64,000 nt of DNA from Pseudomonadota bacterium (GTDB lineage: Bacteria > Pseudomonadota > Alphaproteobacteria > UBA828), in contig JAQBTG010000004.1 of NCBI GenBank assembly GCA_027624955.1, forward strand, positions 1 to 64,000, given 5' to 3'. The position numbers were made by a program, and so were the translations under genes. A model generated the notes under the pieces. It had not been told where the DNA came from, ran no database searches, and saw nothing but the letters and a program-made list of their open reading frames with translations. Shown here one piece after another: positions 43,112-53,171 of this stretch (positions are counted from its first letter, which is position 1; the number at the start of each line of letters is the position of its first letter).

Positions 43112-44575
43112 ATGCAAATCCGGGAAGCGCTGACTTTCGATGACGTTTCAATTGAACCCGCCGCGTCGAACGTCCTGCCTGGACAAGCCGACCTCCGCAC
43201 CCGCCTGACCGCCACCATCGAGCTTGGTATTCCGATTCTTTCCGCCGCCATGGATACGGTAACGGAAAGCCGTCTTGCCATCGCCATCGCCCAGACCGGC
43301 GGTATCGGAGTGGTGCACAAAAATATGGATATTGCAGCCCAAGCCGATGAAGTGCGTCGGGTCAAGAAATTCGAAGCCGGCATGGTGGTCAACCCGTTGA
43401 CCATCTCGCCAGAGCGGCCGTTGGCGGATGCACTGGCGTTGAAGGAGCGGCACGGTATTTCGGGCATTCCCGTGGTCGAAGAAGGCAATGGCCGCCTGGT
43501 CGGCATTCTCACCAACCGCGATGTGCGCTTCGCTAGTGATAGCAGCCAACCGATTCACGAGTTGATGACTAAAGACAATCTGGTCACCGTGCGCGAGGGC
43601 GTCGATCCGGATGAGGCTAAACGGCTCTTACATCGCCACCGCATCGAAAAACTCCTGGTGGTGGACGAAAATTATCGCTGCGTCGGCATGATCACGGTGC
43701 GCGATATTCAGCGCTCCGACGATTTTCCCAACGCCACCAAGGATGAAAAGGGGCGCTTGCGCGTCGCCGCCGCGACCGGTGTTGGCGAAGACGGCCTGCG
43801 CCGCGCCGAGGCGCTGTTGGATGTTGGCGTGGATGTGATCGTCGTCGATACCGCGCATGGTCACAGCGAGGGCGTGCTCCGTGCCGTCGCCGCGATCAAA
43901 AAATTAAGCAACCAGGCTCAAGTGCTGGGCGGCAATGTGGCCACGGCGGACGGCGCCAAGGCGCTCATAGATGCCGGCGTGGATGCGATAAAGGTCGGCA
44001 TCGGGCCGGGTTCGATCTGCACCACGCGCATGGTCGCCGGCGTCGGCGTGCCGCAACTGACCGCTTTGATTGATTGTGTCGAGGCCGCACGCGAGCAGGG
44101 TATTCCGATCGTTGCCGACGGCGGCATAAAATTTTCCGGCGATCTCGCTAAGGCGATCGGCGTGGGCGCCAGTTGCGCCATGATCGGCTCGCTGTTTGCG
44201 GGCACCGAGGAGAGTCCGGGAGAGGTCTTTCTCTATCAGGGGCGCTCCTATAAATCTTATCGCGGCATGGGCTCGCTCGGTGCGATGGCGCGCGGCTCCG
44301 CCGACCGCTATTTCCAGCAAGAAATCTCAGATCAACTAAAACTCGTGCCTGAAGGGGTTGAAGGACGGGTGCCGTTCAAAGGGCCAGTGGGTAGTGTCGT
44401 GCATCAGCTGGTCGGCGGCTTGCGTGCGGCGATGGGCTATACGGGTAACCGCTCGATTGCCGACATGCGCAGCAATTGCCGCTTTTTGCGAGTTTCCTCA
44501 GCCGGTCTTCGCGAAAGCCATGTACATGACGTGACGATCACCCGCGAGCCGCCGAACTATCCGCAGACAGGGTAA
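43112..44575 (+). CDS. guaB: Inosine-5'-monophosphate dehydrogenase
   Basis: Oxidises IMP to XMP with NAD, the committed step of guanine nucleotide synthesis. 487 aa, full length. TIM barrel with an inserted pair of CBS domains (about residues 95-205: [16 protein letters not shown], then [15 protein letters not shown]). The catalytic Cys is in [20 protein letters not shown] (about 298-317), the IMP-phosphate loop is [10 protein letters not shown], and the mobile flap is [18 protein letters not shown] lies before the ATG. guaA follows 0.9 kb downstream in the same direction, with a TPR gene between. Confidence 0.97.
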   Translation: MQIREALTFDDVSIEPAASNVLPGQADLRTRLTATIELGIPILSAAMDTVTESRLAIAIAQTGGIGVVHKNMDIAAQADEVRRVKKFEAGMVVNPLTISPERPLADALALKERHGISGIPVVEEGNGRLVGILTNRDVRFASDSSQPIHELMTKDNLVTVREGVDPDEAKRLLHRHRIEKLLVVDENYRCVGMITVRDIQRSDDFPNATKDEKGRLRVAAATGVGEDGLRRAEALLDVGVDVIVVDTAHGHSEGVLRAVAAIKKLSNQAQVLGGNVATADGAKALIDAGVDAIKVGIGPGSICTTRMVAGVGVPQLTALIDCVEAAREQGIPIVADGGIKFSGDLAKAIGVGASCAMIGSLFAGTEESPGEVFLYQGRSYKSYRGMGSLGAMARGSADRYFQQEISDQLKLVPEGVEGRVPFKGPVGSVVHQLVGGLRAAMGYTGNRSIADMRSNCRFLRVSSAGLRESHVHDVTITREPPNYPQTG

Positions 44576-44744
44576 TTTCTCGCCCGGGCGCCTCAACTTT
44601 TTGTTTTTTTTCGTTATCCCTGTGGTCTCGGCGAAATAACTAACCAATTGTTAGGCTGCTACATCCAATATTCCGCGTTGGTGTATAATCGGCGTGACGT
44701 AAACGATTGCAGCGGGCAAACCGGTAGGGACAGGAGATTAAGTC

Positions 44745-45278
44745 ATGAGCAAATTCAGAAAATTTTTGGTGGCAAGCTTGGCGGTCGCGTTCGTGGCCGC
44801 GGCGGCAGCCTTATTGCCGAGCACGGACGTCCAGGCCGCGAGCAGCAATAGCGACGATTCGGACGCTTCCGCGAGCACTACCCGTGATTTCGATCGCGGC
44901 CAGCAAGCCTTCCGCGATGGCGATTGGCAAGAGGCGATCGCATATTTCAAGAAAGCGGTGGCCGGGGACGCGAAAAATGCCGAGGCTTATAATTTAATGG
45001 GGTACTCGTACCGCCGAATGGGCGAAGCTGACCCGGCGTTCGAGGCCTACGCCAAAGCGCTTGACCTCGACCCAAATCATCGTGGCGCGAATGAATATCT
45101 CGGCGAAACCTATCTGTTGGTCGGTGATACCGAGATGGCCCAAGCACAGCTGACGAAACTCAAGGATTTGTGCGGCAACCAGTGCAGAGAGACGGTCAAA
45201 TTGCGCAAGGCCATCGAGCGCTACGACGCCAGTGCCGACAAGCAGGCCCTATTGGATCTCGATTCCGAAAACTGGTAG
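44745..45278 (+). CDS. Exported TPR protein
   Basis: 177-aa protein with a signal peptide (residues 1-32, basic start, hydrophobic core, VQA end), a short Ser/Asp/Ala-rich linker and two to three tetratricopeptide repeats: FDRGQQAFRDGDWQEAIAYFKKA (part), AEAYNLMGYSYRRMGEADPAFEAY and GANEYLGETYLLVGDTEMAQ. Two cysteines (CGNQC) follow near residue 145. TPRs mediate protein contacts; the partner is unknown. GGAG precedes the ATG. It lies between guaB and guaA, but both gaps (169 and 209 bases) suggest separate transcription. Confidence 0.85.
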   Translation: MSKFRKFLVASLAVAFVAAAAALLPSTDVQAASSNSDDSDASASTTRDFDRGQQAFRDGDWQEAIAYFKKAVAGDAKNAEAYNLMGYSYRRMGEADPAFEAYAKALDLDPNHRGANEYLGETYLLVGDTEMAQAQLTKLKDLCGNQCRETVKLRKAIERYDASADKQALLDLDSENW

Positions 45279-45377
45279 CGCCGTACTTGCCCTGTCACCG
45301 CGACAAGGATAGAAGGCTGGACGGGCTGGGCTTGAACCTGTCGTAGCCGCCACACGGTTGGTATGATGCCATGGCGA

Positions 45378-45410
45378 GGCTCCGCTCGATCGCGAATGCG
45401 GAGCGGAGCC
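45378..45410. promoter_or_regulatory. Strong hairpin in the guaA leader
   Basis: A perfect 10-base inverted repeat (GGCTCCGCTC at 45378, GAGCGGAGCC at 45401) with a 13-base loop, flanked by CATGG/ATGG on both sides, lies about 80 bases before guaA. Three GCGGACTG-like units follow at about 45417-45443. No T run follows, so it may be the end of the TPR transcript or a leader structure of guaA. Confidence 0.45.
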
Positions 45411-45487
45411 GACATGGCGGACTGTGCGGACTGGGCGGACTGGACTAACTCGTCGAATTTCCGATTTTCAGACGGCATGCCGGGCTG

Positions 45488-47035
45488 ATGACCGACCGCA
45501 TATTAATTCTCGATTTTGGCTCCCAGGTGACGCAATTGATCGCGCGGCGCCTGCGCGAAGCCAATGTTTATTGTGAGATCATGCCGTTTGATAAAGGTGA
45601 CGACGCGGTGCGCGCGTTCGCACCGAACGGCATTATCCTTTCCGGTGGCCCGTCTTCGGTCACGGATGCCGGCACGCCGCGCGCACCCCAGGCCGTATTC
45701 GACCTCGGCGTGCCGCTCTTAGGTATTTGTTATGGCCAGTTAACGCTGTGCGCCCAACTCGGCGGCGCGGTTGAAAGTTCAGATCACCGGGAATTTGGCC
45801 GCGCGATGCTCGATGTGACTGACGGTTGTGCACTGTTTGATGGCGTGTGGAACACCGGGCAGCGTGAGCAGGTGTGGATGAGCCATGGCGATCGGGTAAC
45901 GGACCTGCCACCGGGCTTTCGTGTTGTCGGCACCTCCGAGGGCGCGCCGTTCGCCGTGATCGCTGACGATGCCAGGCGCTATTACGGTGTCATGTTCCAT
46001 CCCGAAGTGGTGCATACACCGCACGGCGCGCAGCTTCTCGCCAATTTTGCTCATCATGTCGCGGGGTGCGCCGGCGATTGGACGATGGCGGCGTTCCGCG
46101 CCCAGGCGGTCCAAGTGATCCGCGATCAAGTTGGCGACAAACGCGTGGTATGCGGACTCTCGGGCGGCGTCGATTCCTCGGTCGCCGCGGTTCTCATTCA
46201 CGAGGCGATTGGCGATCAGCTGCATTGCATCTTCGTTGATCATGGTCTGCTGCGCGCTGGCGAGGCCGAGCAGGTGGTGGAGATATTCCGCGAGCATTAC
46301 AACATCCCGCTCAGCCACCGCGACGCTGGCGATCTGTTTCTCGATAAGCTCGAAGGGGTCGAGGACCCAGAAGAAAAGCGCAAGATCATCGGCGGCCTGT
46401 TCATTGAAGTCTTCGAGCAGGAAGCGGAAAAACTCGGCGGCGCTGAGTTCTTGGCGCAGGGCACGCTCTATCCGGATGTGATCGAATCCGTCTCATTTTC
46501 CGGCGGGCCGAGCGTGACCATCAAATCGCACCACAATGTCGGCGGCTTGCCCGATCACATGAACATGGCCTTGGTCGAGCCATTGCGCGAATTGTTCAAG
46601 GACGAGGTCCGTGCACTTGGCCGCGAGCTCGGCCTGCCCGAAAGCTTGGTCGGGCGCCATCCGTTTCCGGGACCCGGCCTCGCCATCCGTATCCCAGGCC
46701 CGGTAAGCCGAGAAAAAGCCGATATCCTGCGCCAAGCTGATCGTATCTATCTTGACGAAATCCGCAGTCACGGCCTGTATGACGAAATTTGGCAGGCCTT
46801 TGCTGTCCTCTTACCGGTGCGCACGGTGGGCGTGATGGGCGATCACCGCACCTATGAATTTGTCTGTGCGCTCCGCGCCGTGACGTCGACCGACGGCATG
46901 ACCGCCGATTTCTATCCCTTCGATATGGCCTTCCTCGGCGCCGTCTCCAACCGTATCGTCAACGAAGTGCGCGGCATCAACCGTGTGGTTTACGATGTGA
47001 CATCCAAGCCGCCGGGGACGATTGAATGGGAGTAA
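45488..47035 (+). CDS. guaA: GMP synthase (glutamine-hydrolysing)
   Basis: Amidates XMP to GMP with glutamine and ATP. 515 aa, full length. The N-terminal glutaminase has its nucleophile Cys in [10 protein letters not shown] (about residue 80) and the His/Glu pair in MFHPEVVHT. The ATP pyrophosphatase P-loop is [13 protein letters not shown] (about residues 221-233), and the C-terminal dimerisation domain ends in the typical [15 protein letters not shown]. The ribosome-binding site is weak. A hairpin lies in its leader. The next gene starts four bases after its stop. Confidence 0.97.
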   Translation: MTDRILILDFGSQVTQLIARRLREANVYCEIMPFDKGDDAVRAFAPNGIILSGGPSSVTDAGTPRAPQAVFDLGVPLLGICYGQLTLCAQLGGAVESSDHREFGRAMLDVTDGCALFDGVWNTGQREQVWMSHGDRVTDLPPGFRVVGTSEGAPFAVIADDARRYYGVMFHPEVVHTPHGAQLLANFAHHVAGCAGDWTMAAFRAQAVQVIRDQVGDKRVVCGLSGGVDSSVAAVLIHEAIGDQLHCIFVDHGLLRAGEAEQVVEIFREHYNIPLSHRDAGDLFLDKLEGVEDPEEKRKIIGGLFIEVFEQEAEKLGGAEFLAQGTLYPDVIESVSFSGGPSVTIKSHHNVGGLPDHMNMALVEPLRELFKDEVRALGRELGLPESLVGRHPFPGPGLAIRIPGPVSREKADILRQADRIYLDEIRSHGLYDEIWQAFAVLLPVRTVGVMGDHRTYEFVCALRAVTSTDGMTADFYPFDMAFLGAVSNRIVNEVRGINRVVYDVTSKPPGTIEWE

Positions 47036-47039
47036 CAGA

Positions 47040-47726
47040 ATGATGTTTGTCAGGCGCGCCATTTTGCTGGTGGCGTTGATACTGGTGATGGCCGTCAGCA
47101 GCACTCCGGTGATGGCAGATTTCGCATCTGGACGAGCAGCCTATGAGGCGGGCGATTTCCGCGCCGCACGCGAGCAATGGCAGGCGCCGGCGGAAGCCGG
47201 CGACGCGATCGCCCAGGCGGCGCTGGGCAGCCTTTATATCCACGGCGAAGGCGTGCCGATTGATTATCGTGAAGCGCTCAAATGGACACAGCTTGCGGCC
47301 GAGCAAGGCGATGTGACCGGCCAGTTTAATATGGGCTCATTGCATGCTGGCGGGCTCGGCGTTGAGAAGGATTTTAGCGCGGCGGCGCGCTGGTTCCATC
47401 TCGCGGCCGAACAATATGACGCCGCAAGCCGTTTTAACTTGGCCATTCTCTATTCACGCGGCCTTGGCGTGGAGCGCGACTATGCTGAGGCCGTCTATAT
47501 GTACAACACCGCCGCGGTTGTCGCAGGCACCCCGGAAATTGGCTTGCATGACATGGCCGAAGAGGCGGAACGCATGGCGCTCAGCATGATGATGACAATG
47601 GACCCAGCGGCGATCAAAGAGGCGCACCGGCGTTCAAAGGAATTCGAACAGCGCTATATCAAATATTATATGAAGGGTTATTTTGAGCGCCGGCGGAGCG
47701 GCGAAACACCCGCTCAAGAGCCTTGA
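47040..47726 (+). CDS. Exported Sel1-repeat protein
   Basis: 228-aa protein with a signal peptide (residues 1-26, ending VMA) and three to four Sel1-like repeats: AGDAIAQAALGSLYIHGEGVP, QGDVTGQFNMGSLHAGGLGVE and YDAASRFNLAILYSRGLGVER. Sel1 proteins act as scaffolds in envelope or stress pathways. I chose the ATG at 47040 with GGGAG eight bases before it; a TTG at 47022 would overlap guaA. The C-terminal 60 residues are helical and charged. Only four bases separate it from guaA, so the two are probably co-transcribed. Confidence 0.88.
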   Translation: MMFVRRAILLVALILVMAVSSTPVMADFASGRAAYEAGDFRAAREQWQAPAEAGDAIAQAALGSLYIHGEGVPIDYREALKWTQLAAEQGDVTGQFNMGSLHAGGLGVEKDFSAAARWFHLAAEQYDAASRFNLAILYSRGLGVERDYAEAVYMYNTAAVVAGTPEIGLHDMAEEAERMALSMMMTMDPAAIKEAHRRSKEFEQRYIKYYMKGYFERRRSGETPAQEP

Positions 47727-47893
47727 TTCCGGCCTTTTCCAGAGCTAATCACACCACATATTGTGGCTGAGCCGATAAAATTCCTTGCCATTAGCGTATG
47801 ACCCGCTATTTTGGGGGCATAGCAGACGGCCCTACAACATGTAGGGCGAGATTTGCGCGATCTTGAGAAATTCCGAGGCGGGGAGAAACAATC

Positions 47894-48352
47894 ATGTCAA
47901 TATGGACACCGGAACGCATCGCAGAAGTTACTCGTTTGTGGAGTGAAGGCCTGACCACCGCGGAAATCGGTAAAATTGTCGGCATTACCAAGAACGCCGT
48001 CGTTGGCAAGGCACATCGCCTTGGTCTGCCGGCACGCCCCTCGCCGATCCGGCGCCAAGGCGTCGGCAGCAGCGCTGTGGCGGCGCCCCGACCGGTGGCG
48101 AAAGTGTTGGTGAAACTGGTACGCCAGATCGCTCTCAGCACCTCCGGAGCTTGCTGCAAATGGCCGTTCGGCCACCCCGGCGAAGAGAATTATCACTTCT
48201 GCGGCAACCCCGCTTTGGCGAACAAGCCCTACTGCCCGGAGCATTATCAAATTGCCTATCTGCCGGCACGGGCGAGGGGCGAGCGCAAGGAACCCGAGAT
48301 GCGCGAGACGCATCAGCTGGCAAGACCGCAGCGTTCCGCAACTGCGGCGTAG
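47894..48352 (+). CDS. gcrA: GcrA cell-cycle regulator
   Basis: 152-aa GcrA, the sigma70-associated activator that reads CcrM-methylated GANTC sites and drives the alphaproteobacterial cell cycle. The N-terminal DNA-binding domain (MSIWTPERIAEVTRLWSEG, then AEIGKIVGITKNAVVGKAHRLGLPAR) is fully typical. The C-terminal sigma-interacting part includes CKWPFGHPGE and FCGNPALANKPYCPEH. It is a little shorter than Caulobacter GcrA (173 aa). GGGGAGAAA precedes the ATG. A GANTC sequence (GATTC, 47725) lies in the 170-base upstream region. The gene is a strong marker of the class. Confidence 0.96.
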   Translation: MSIWTPERIAEVTRLWSEGLTTAEIGKIVGITKNAVVGKAHRLGLPARPSPIRRQGVGSSAVAAPRPVAKVLVKLVRQIALSTSGACCKWPFGHPGEENYHFCGNPALANKPYCPEHYQIAYLPARARGERKEPEMRETHQLARPQRSATAA

Positions 48353-48525
48353 AAATAAGCGCCGTCTGACTTTGATTAATCCTCCCGGATCAGACCCTGT
48401 TCTTGGGTCCGATCAACCGCGCGATTGCTTTATATTTGGTTGAAATCGCAATAATTTCAATGGGTTGATTGAGCAGCTTGCGGCGATTTCATGGCTTCCG
48501 CCCGCATTCGTTCCAAAGCGCGCGC

Positions 48526-48867
48526 TCATTCAGATGCTTCGCTATTGTGCTGCGCCGCCTGGGTGCCCATGCGGCCTAGCCACATCAAGCCATACATGTG
48601 GAAATCGCCTATCAGGCTAAAAAGCGGGTAGGAAAATGTCGCCGGGCGGTTCCTCTCGACAAAGAAATGCCCAATCCAAGCAAACAAATAGCCACTGAAG
48701 GGTGCCGCCAAAAACAGCCAGGGCTCCGGCAGCGCCGCCGCCGCGCCGATCAGGGCGAGCCCGCCTGACGTGCCGATGAAATGGAGCAGGCGCGTCGTCG
48801 CCCGGCTATGCTGAGTGACATAGACGGGCCAAAATTCACGATAGGTTGTTATGCGTTGCTTGGCCAT
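48526..48867 (-). CDS. Mpo1-like (DUF962) membrane protein
   Basis: 113-aa protein of the DUF962/YGL010w family. Conserved histidines are present in TQHSRATTRLLHFIGT and WIGHFFVERNRPATFSYPLFSLIGDFHMYGLM, the pattern of Mpo1, the yeast iron-dependent dioxygenase of alpha-oxidation of 2-hydroxy fatty acids. Three hydrophobic helices (about residues 28-45, 50-68 and 80-98). That the bacterial protein has the same activity is inference. It stands alone between gcrA and the thioredoxin-like gene. Confidence 0.85.
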   Translation of the reverse strand: MAKQRITTYREFWPVYVTQHSRATTRLLHFIGTSGGLALIGAAAALPEPWLFLAAPFSGYLFAWIGHFFVERNRPATFSYPLFSLIGDFHMYGLMWLGRMGTQAAQHNSEASE

Positions 48868-49053
48868 GCCGCGCTGCCTAACTTCCCGGCTTACCTAAGG
48901 TGGAGGTGGCGAAGTGCCTGACTTCGCCTATAATGCCCAAAATTCTCATCGATGTAGAGCGCTGGGTGCGATCCACCGATTTAGCCCACCCGTTTAGCGG
49001 GATGAAATCGATCCGCTTGAACGGGACCTTCACAGGTTTTCACAGGATATTCC

Positions 49054-49611
49054 ATGGCCGCGATGACCACACCTATATGCGATTTTGGCTGGAAGGCGGT
49101 CGATTTTGAATTGCCGGGAGTTGACGGCAAAAACCATAGCCTCGCCGATGTCAGCGGCGCGAATGGAACGCTGGTCATGTTTCTGTGCAATCACTGCCCG
49201 TTCGTCAAAGCGGTGATTGATCGTATTGTGCGCGATGTATCGGAGCTTGCAGGGCTTGGCATCGGCGCTGTCGCTATCATGCCCAATGACGTCGTTAATC
49301 ATCCCGCTGATTCATTCGAAAATATGAAGCTTTTCGCGGACGCGCATCGTTTTACGTTTCCTTATTTGATCGACAAAAGTCAGTCGGTCGCGCGCGCCTA
49401 CGACGCCGTGTGCACGCCCGATTTCTTCGGGTTCGATGCGTCCCTCGGTTTGCAATATCGCGGCCGATTGGATGAATCGCGTCTCGATCCGGTAGAAAAT
49501 GCCCGGCGCGAGCTGTTCGAAGCAATGCGGAAAGTGGCCGAAAGCGGCGAAGGTCCGAGGCAGCAGTTGCCGAGCATGGGATGTTCCAGTAAATGGCGAG
49601 GCGCCGCCTAG
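49054..49611 (+). CDS. Thioredoxin-fold peroxiredoxin-like protein
   Basis: 185-aa AhpC/TSA-thioredoxin family protein. The redox motif is FLCNHCPFVKAV, Cys45 and Cys48; the cis-Pro lies in VCTPDFFGFD and further cysteines are at the C-terminus (MGCSSK). The start is MAAMTTPICDFG with a weak AGGATA site; the second Met is possible. There is no signal peptide, so a cytoplasmic thiol oxidoreductase or peroxidase is likely. The precise partner is unknown. Confidence 0.86.
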   Translation: MAAMTTPICDFGWKAVDFELPGVDGKNHSLADVSGANGTLVMFLCNHCPFVKAVIDRIVRDVSELAGLGIGAVAIMPNDVVNHPADSFENMKLFADAHRFTFPYLIDKSQSVARAYDAVCTPDFFGFDASLGLQYRGRLDESRLDPVENARRELFEAMRKVAESGEGPRQQLPSMGCSSKWRGAA

Positions 49612-49680
49612 GCGCCCTAGTGGCGCGCTTCGGCGCGAGATCGCCAGCGCGCCCTGGCGCGGAATAGAGAGAGGCACGAC

Positions 49681-50373
49681 GTGGCCGATATTTTTCGCGA
49701 AGTCGATGAAGACATTCGCCATGAGCGGTACCAAAAATTATGGCGGCGGTATCGCTGGTGGATTCTGGGCTCTGCCGTCGCGCTCGTCGTGGCAGTGGCT
49801 GCATTTGTCATCATTAGCGAGCGCAACGAGAGCCTGCGTCGGGCGGAGGGCATTCAATTTGCCGCCGCGCTAGCCGAATTGGAGGCCGGGCGGCCGCAGA
49901 GCGCTGCGGTTGAATTCAAGGCACTCGCCGACAATACCGCATCGGGGTATCTGGCTTTGGCGCGCCTGCGGGCCGGCGACGCGCTGGTAGAGGCCGGTGA
50001 CGTGACAGGCGCGGTGGCGGTTTATGATGAACTTGCGGCGGACAATCGCGCCGGCGTTTTGTATAGCGAGCTTGCTGCGTTGCTCGCCGCCGAGCGCCTG
50101 CTCGATCGCGCTTCGCCGGATGAAGTATTGCAGCGCCTGGCGCCTCTGGTGAACGGCACGGGGCCGTGGCGGTCGATGGCAGCCGAACTGTCGGGTATTG
50201 CCCAAATCCGCGCCGGGCGCAGTGAAGCGGCGCGCGAAATATTTGCCGGTTTGCTCGACGATTTGGGCGCTCCGAACGGTGTCCGCTCGCGCGCCCAAGA
50301 ACTTTTGGCGAGTCTTGGTGGGCGGCTAGAGACGGCGGCGCCGGCGGCGCCGCAAAACGGCGCCGCCGATTAA
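49681..50373 (+). CDS. YfgM-like TPR membrane protein
   Basis: 230-aa protein with a cytoplasmic N-terminus, one membrane helix (about residues 27-45) and a periplasmic tail with TPR-like helices. The N-terminal MADIFREVDEDIRHERYQKLWRRY is the family's signature (DUF2133/YfgM). YfgM binds the SecYEG-PpiD translocon and helps hand over periplasmic proteins. The start is GTG at 49681. The gene ends two bases before bamB, which is followed by der: the yfgM-bamB-der order is conserved across Proteobacteria. Confidence 0.88.
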   Translation: MADIFREVDEDIRHERYQKLWRRYRWWILGSAVALVVAVAAFVIISERNESLRRAEGIQFAAALAELEAGRPQSAAVEFKALADNTASGYLALARLRAGDALVEAGDVTGAVAVYDELAADNRAGVLYSELAALLAAERLLDRASPDEVLQRLAPLVNGTGPWRSMAAELSGIAQIRAGRSEAAREIFAGLLDDLGAPNGVRSRAQELLASLGGRLETAAPAAPQNGAAD

Positions 50374-50375
50374 AG

Positions 50376-51713
50376 ATGATGCGCACGCCGCTCCGCTTCT
50401 TTGCCATGATTCTCGCAGGTGCCGCGCTTGGTGCCTGCGACTTGCTGCCGGATTATTTCGGCGCCAATGAAGCGCCGCCGCTTCCCGGTCAGCGGCTTTC
50501 GGTATTGGCGTTGGAGGGCGCGATCGAGCCCGATCCTCGCATCGCCGATCTCGATGTCCGTCTGCCGCGCCCTTACATCAATGAGTCCTGGCCGCAGAGC
50601 GGCGGTTACCCCGACCATGCGATGCATCATTTGGCCGGTGGTGAGCGGTTGGAGCAGTTCTGGCGCGTGAGTATTGGCGCGGGGTCGGGCGACGACGGGC
50701 GAATTCTGACCACGCCTGTGGTGTCCGGGGGGCGTGTCTTCGCAATTGATTCGGAAGAAGAAATCAGCGCCTTCAACGAGAATACCGGCGACCGCCTGTG
50801 GCGCATCGATCCGCGCGTCGAGGACGGCGAAGAAGATGGTTTCGGTGGCGGTCTTGCCGTGGCCAACGGCCGGCTGTTTGCGAGCACCGGCTTCGGTCAT
50901 GTTCTGGCGCTTGATCCCGCCAACGGCGCGATATTGTGGCGCCAGGATATCGGCATTCCGATGCGCGCTGCGCCGATCGTTGCAGGCAAGCGCGTTTTTG
51001 CGATCACCTATGACAATCAATTATGGGTGCTCTCAGCCGAAGACGGCGCGGTGCAGTGGAGCCATGCCGGTATCTCAGAGACGGCGGGCCTGCTGGGCGC
51101 GGCGGCACCGGCGGTGGAGGGCGATATTGTCATCGCGCCCTATTCTTCCGGCGAATTGCTGGCGCTCAGAGTGGAAAACGGCCGCACCGTTTGGTCTGAT
51201 TCACTCGGCGCACAGCGCCCCGGCACCGGCAGCCTCGCCGCCCTCAACGATATCAACGGCTCGCCGGTTATTGACCGGGGGGTAGCTTATGCGATCAGCC
51301 ATGGCGGACGTTTGGTGGCCATCGATGTACGCACCGGAAGCCGCGTTTGGGAGCAGGATATCGCCGGATTGAACACCCCTTGGGTGGCCGGTGAATTTAT
51401 TTTCGTGGTGACCGTCGATGGCGATGTCGTTTGTCTCGCGCGGCGCAATGGCCGGGTGCGTTGGGTGCAATCCCTGCCACGCTACGAAGACGCCGAAAGC
51501 CGCGATGAACCGGTATTTTGGAACGGCCCCCTGTTGTTGAGTGACCGCCTGATCGTGCTCGGGTCGAACGGCGATGCGGTGTCCATCTCGCCTTATACCG
51601 GTCGTCTTCTGGGGCGCCTGGAAATGCCATATGGTGTGCGCGTTCCGCCGATTGCGGCCAATGGCACGCTCTATGTTCTGACCGATGATGGCGACCTGAT
51701 CGCGCTGCGCTGA
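50376..51713 (+). CDS. bamB: Outer-membrane assembly lipoprotein BamB
   Basis: 445-aa beta-propeller lipoprotein of the BAM complex, which inserts outer-membrane proteins. Signal peptide with lipobox ALGAC, Cys near residue 21. Eight PQQ-type blades follow, with repeated motifs such as GRVFAIDSEEEISAFNENTGDRLWR, GRLFASTGFGHVLALDPANGAILWR and RVWEQDIAG. It is somewhat longer than E. coli BamB because of an N-terminal extension after the lipobox. It lies between yfgM (two-base gap) and der (15-base gap), and is surely in their operon. Confidence 0.92.
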   Translation: MMRTPLRFFAMILAGAALGACDLLPDYFGANEAPPLPGQRLSVLALEGAIEPDPRIADLDVRLPRPYINESWPQSGGYPDHAMHHLAGGERLEQFWRVSIGAGSGDDGRILTTPVVSGGRVFAIDSEEEISAFNENTGDRLWRIDPRVEDGEEDGFGGGLAVANGRLFASTGFGHVLALDPANGAILWRQDIGIPMRAAPIVAGKRVFAITYDNQLWVLSAEDGAVQWSHAGISETAGLLGAAAPAVEGDIVIAPYSSGELLALRVENGRTVWSDSLGAQRPGTGSLAALNDINGSPVIDRGVAYAISHGGRLVAIDVRTGSRVWEQDIAGLNTPWVAGEFIFVVTVDGDVVCLARRNGRVRWVQSLPRYEDAESRDEPVFWNGPLLLSDRLIVLGSNGDAVSISPYTGRLLGRLEMPYGVRVPPIAANGTLYVLTDDGDLIALR

Positions 51714-51728
51714 AGCAAGGCTCGGAAT

Positions 51729-53102
51729 ATGTCGTTTAAAGTCGCAATCGTGGGCCGGCCCAATGTTGGCAAATCCACCCTGTTCAATCGCCTGGTCGGA
51801 CGGCGCCTTGCCATCGTCGCCGAAACGCCCGGCGTGACCCGGGACCGGCGCGAGGGCGAGGGACGCATCGGCCCGCTGCGTTTTCGCGTAACTGACACTG
51901 CCGGGCTGGAGGAAGCGATCGCCGACAGCCTCGGCGCGCGCATGATGGATCAGACCCAGCGCGCCCTGGCCGAAGCCGATGTCGCCCTCCTTGTGGTCGA
52001 CGGGCGCGCCGGTATCACGGCGGCAGACGAGCATTTCGCGGCTGTGCTCAGGCGCGCTGAGACACCTGTCATCCTTGTCGTGAACAAATGCGAAGGGCCT
52101 GCAGCAAGTAGCGGGATCGCCGAATCTTATGGGCTCGGATTGGGCGAGCCGGTGACCATTTCGGCGGAACATAATGAGGGCATAAACGCACTTTATGAGG
52201 CGTTGGCCGATTTCGAAGCGCGGCTCGGTGAAGCGGCTTGGCAAGACGAAGATGTCGGCGAGATGAGTGCGTTCGCAGCCGAGGACGGTGAGAGAAAGAT
52301 TCGCCTCGCCATCGTCGGGCGGCCTAATGTGGGAAAATCCACGCTGGTCAATCGCTTGGTGGGAGACGAGCGCGTGATAACCGGTCCCGAGGCCGGCATC
52401 ACGCGTGATTCCGTGGCGGTTGAATGGTCGTTCAAGGGGCGCGCGATCGAATTGGTCGACACGGCGGGGCTGCGCCGACGCTCGCGGGTCCAGGAAAAGC
52501 TCGAGAAACTTTCGACCGAGGACACGCTCGCCTCGCTCGGCCGTGCTGCAGTAGTGGTGCTGTTGTTCGATGCGACGGAGCCGCCGGCCAGACAGGATCT
52601 TGGCATCGCCAATCGCTTGGCCGAGGAAGGCCGGGCGCCGGTAATCGTGCTCAACAAGTGGGATCTAGTGGATTCGCCGCAGGGCGTGATGCAGGACATG
52701 AAGGCCCGCCTTGAGGACAGTTTGCCGCAATTGCGCGGCGTGCCGCTGGTGACTTGTTCGGCGCTGACAGGACGCGGCTGCGATAAACTTATGCCAGCGG
52801 TGCTCGGTATCTACGCCAGATGGAACGCTCGGGTCCCGACCGCGGCTCTGAACCGCTGGCTGCAGGAGGCGACGGAAGCCCATCCGCCGCCACTCGCCTC
52901 CGGGCGCCGCGTCAAGCTGCGCTACATCACACAAGTCAAAGCGCGTCCGCCGACCTTCGCGGCCTTCGTCAGTCGCCCCACCGCACTGCCCGATTCCTAC
53001 CATCGCTATTTGGTAAACGCCTTACGCGCGCGCTTCGATCTTGGCGGTGTTCCAATTCGGCTGTATCTGCGAAAAGGGAAGAATCCCTACGTTAAGCAGT
53101 AA
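51729..53102 (+). CDS. der: Ribosome-assembly GTPase Der (EngA)
   Basis: 457-aa double GTPase required for 50S maturation. G1 motif GRPNVGKSTL appears twice (about residues 8-17 and 197-206); the switch motifs are GVTRDRREG and GITRDSVAVEW, DTAG occurs in both domains, and NKCE and NKWD are the G4 motifs. The KH-like C-terminal domain follows from about residue 370 (PPPLASGRRVKLRYITQ). Last gene of the yfgM-bamB-der operon; a hairpin lies about 40 bases after its stop. Confidence 0.96.
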   Translation: MSFKVAIVGRPNVGKSTLFNRLVGRRLAIVAETPGVTRDRREGEGRIGPLRFRVTDTAGLEEAIADSLGARMMDQTQRALAEADVALLVVDGRAGITAADEHFAAVLRRAETPVILVVNKCEGPAASSGIAESYGLGLGEPVTISAEHNEGINALYEALADFEARLGEAAWQDEDVGEMSAFAAEDGERKIRLAIVGRPNVGKSTLVNRLVGDERVITGPEAGITRDSVAVEWSFKGRAIELVDTAGLRRRSRVQEKLEKLSTEDTLASLGRAAVVVLLFDATEPPARQDLGIANRLAEEGRAPVIVLNKWDLVDSPQGVMQDMKARLEDSLPQLRGVPLVTCSALTGRGCDKLMPAVLGIYARWNARVPTAALNRWLQEATEAHPPPLASGRRVKLRYITQVKARPPTFAAFVSRPTALPDSYHRYLVNALRARFDLGGVPIRLYLRKGKNPYVKQ

Positions 53103-53130
53103 TCTGACCACGTCATACGCAAGGCAGTGA

Positions 53131-53168
53131 TAAATCCTTCCTTCCTCAGCGGGGAGGAAGGGCCTTTG
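53131..53168. repeat. Short hairpin related to the dispersed repeat
   Basis: CTTCCTC (53141) and GAGGAAG (53154) form a hairpin between the convergent der and SDR genes. The string GCGGGGAGGAAGGG matches one end of the repeat at 25899 exactly, so this looks like a truncated copy. No T run follows; it may still end transcription from both sides. Confidence 0.5.
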
Positions 53169-53171
53169 CCG

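Noticed and set aside
44576-44640. Terminator after guaB
   Set aside because: A T-rich run (TTTTTGTTTTTTTT) follows, but the CGCCCGGGCG before it is a loopless palindrome, so no stable hairpin can be shown.
51201-52244. 347-codon minus-strand frame
   Set aside because: Overlaps bamB and der antisense, both strongly supported.
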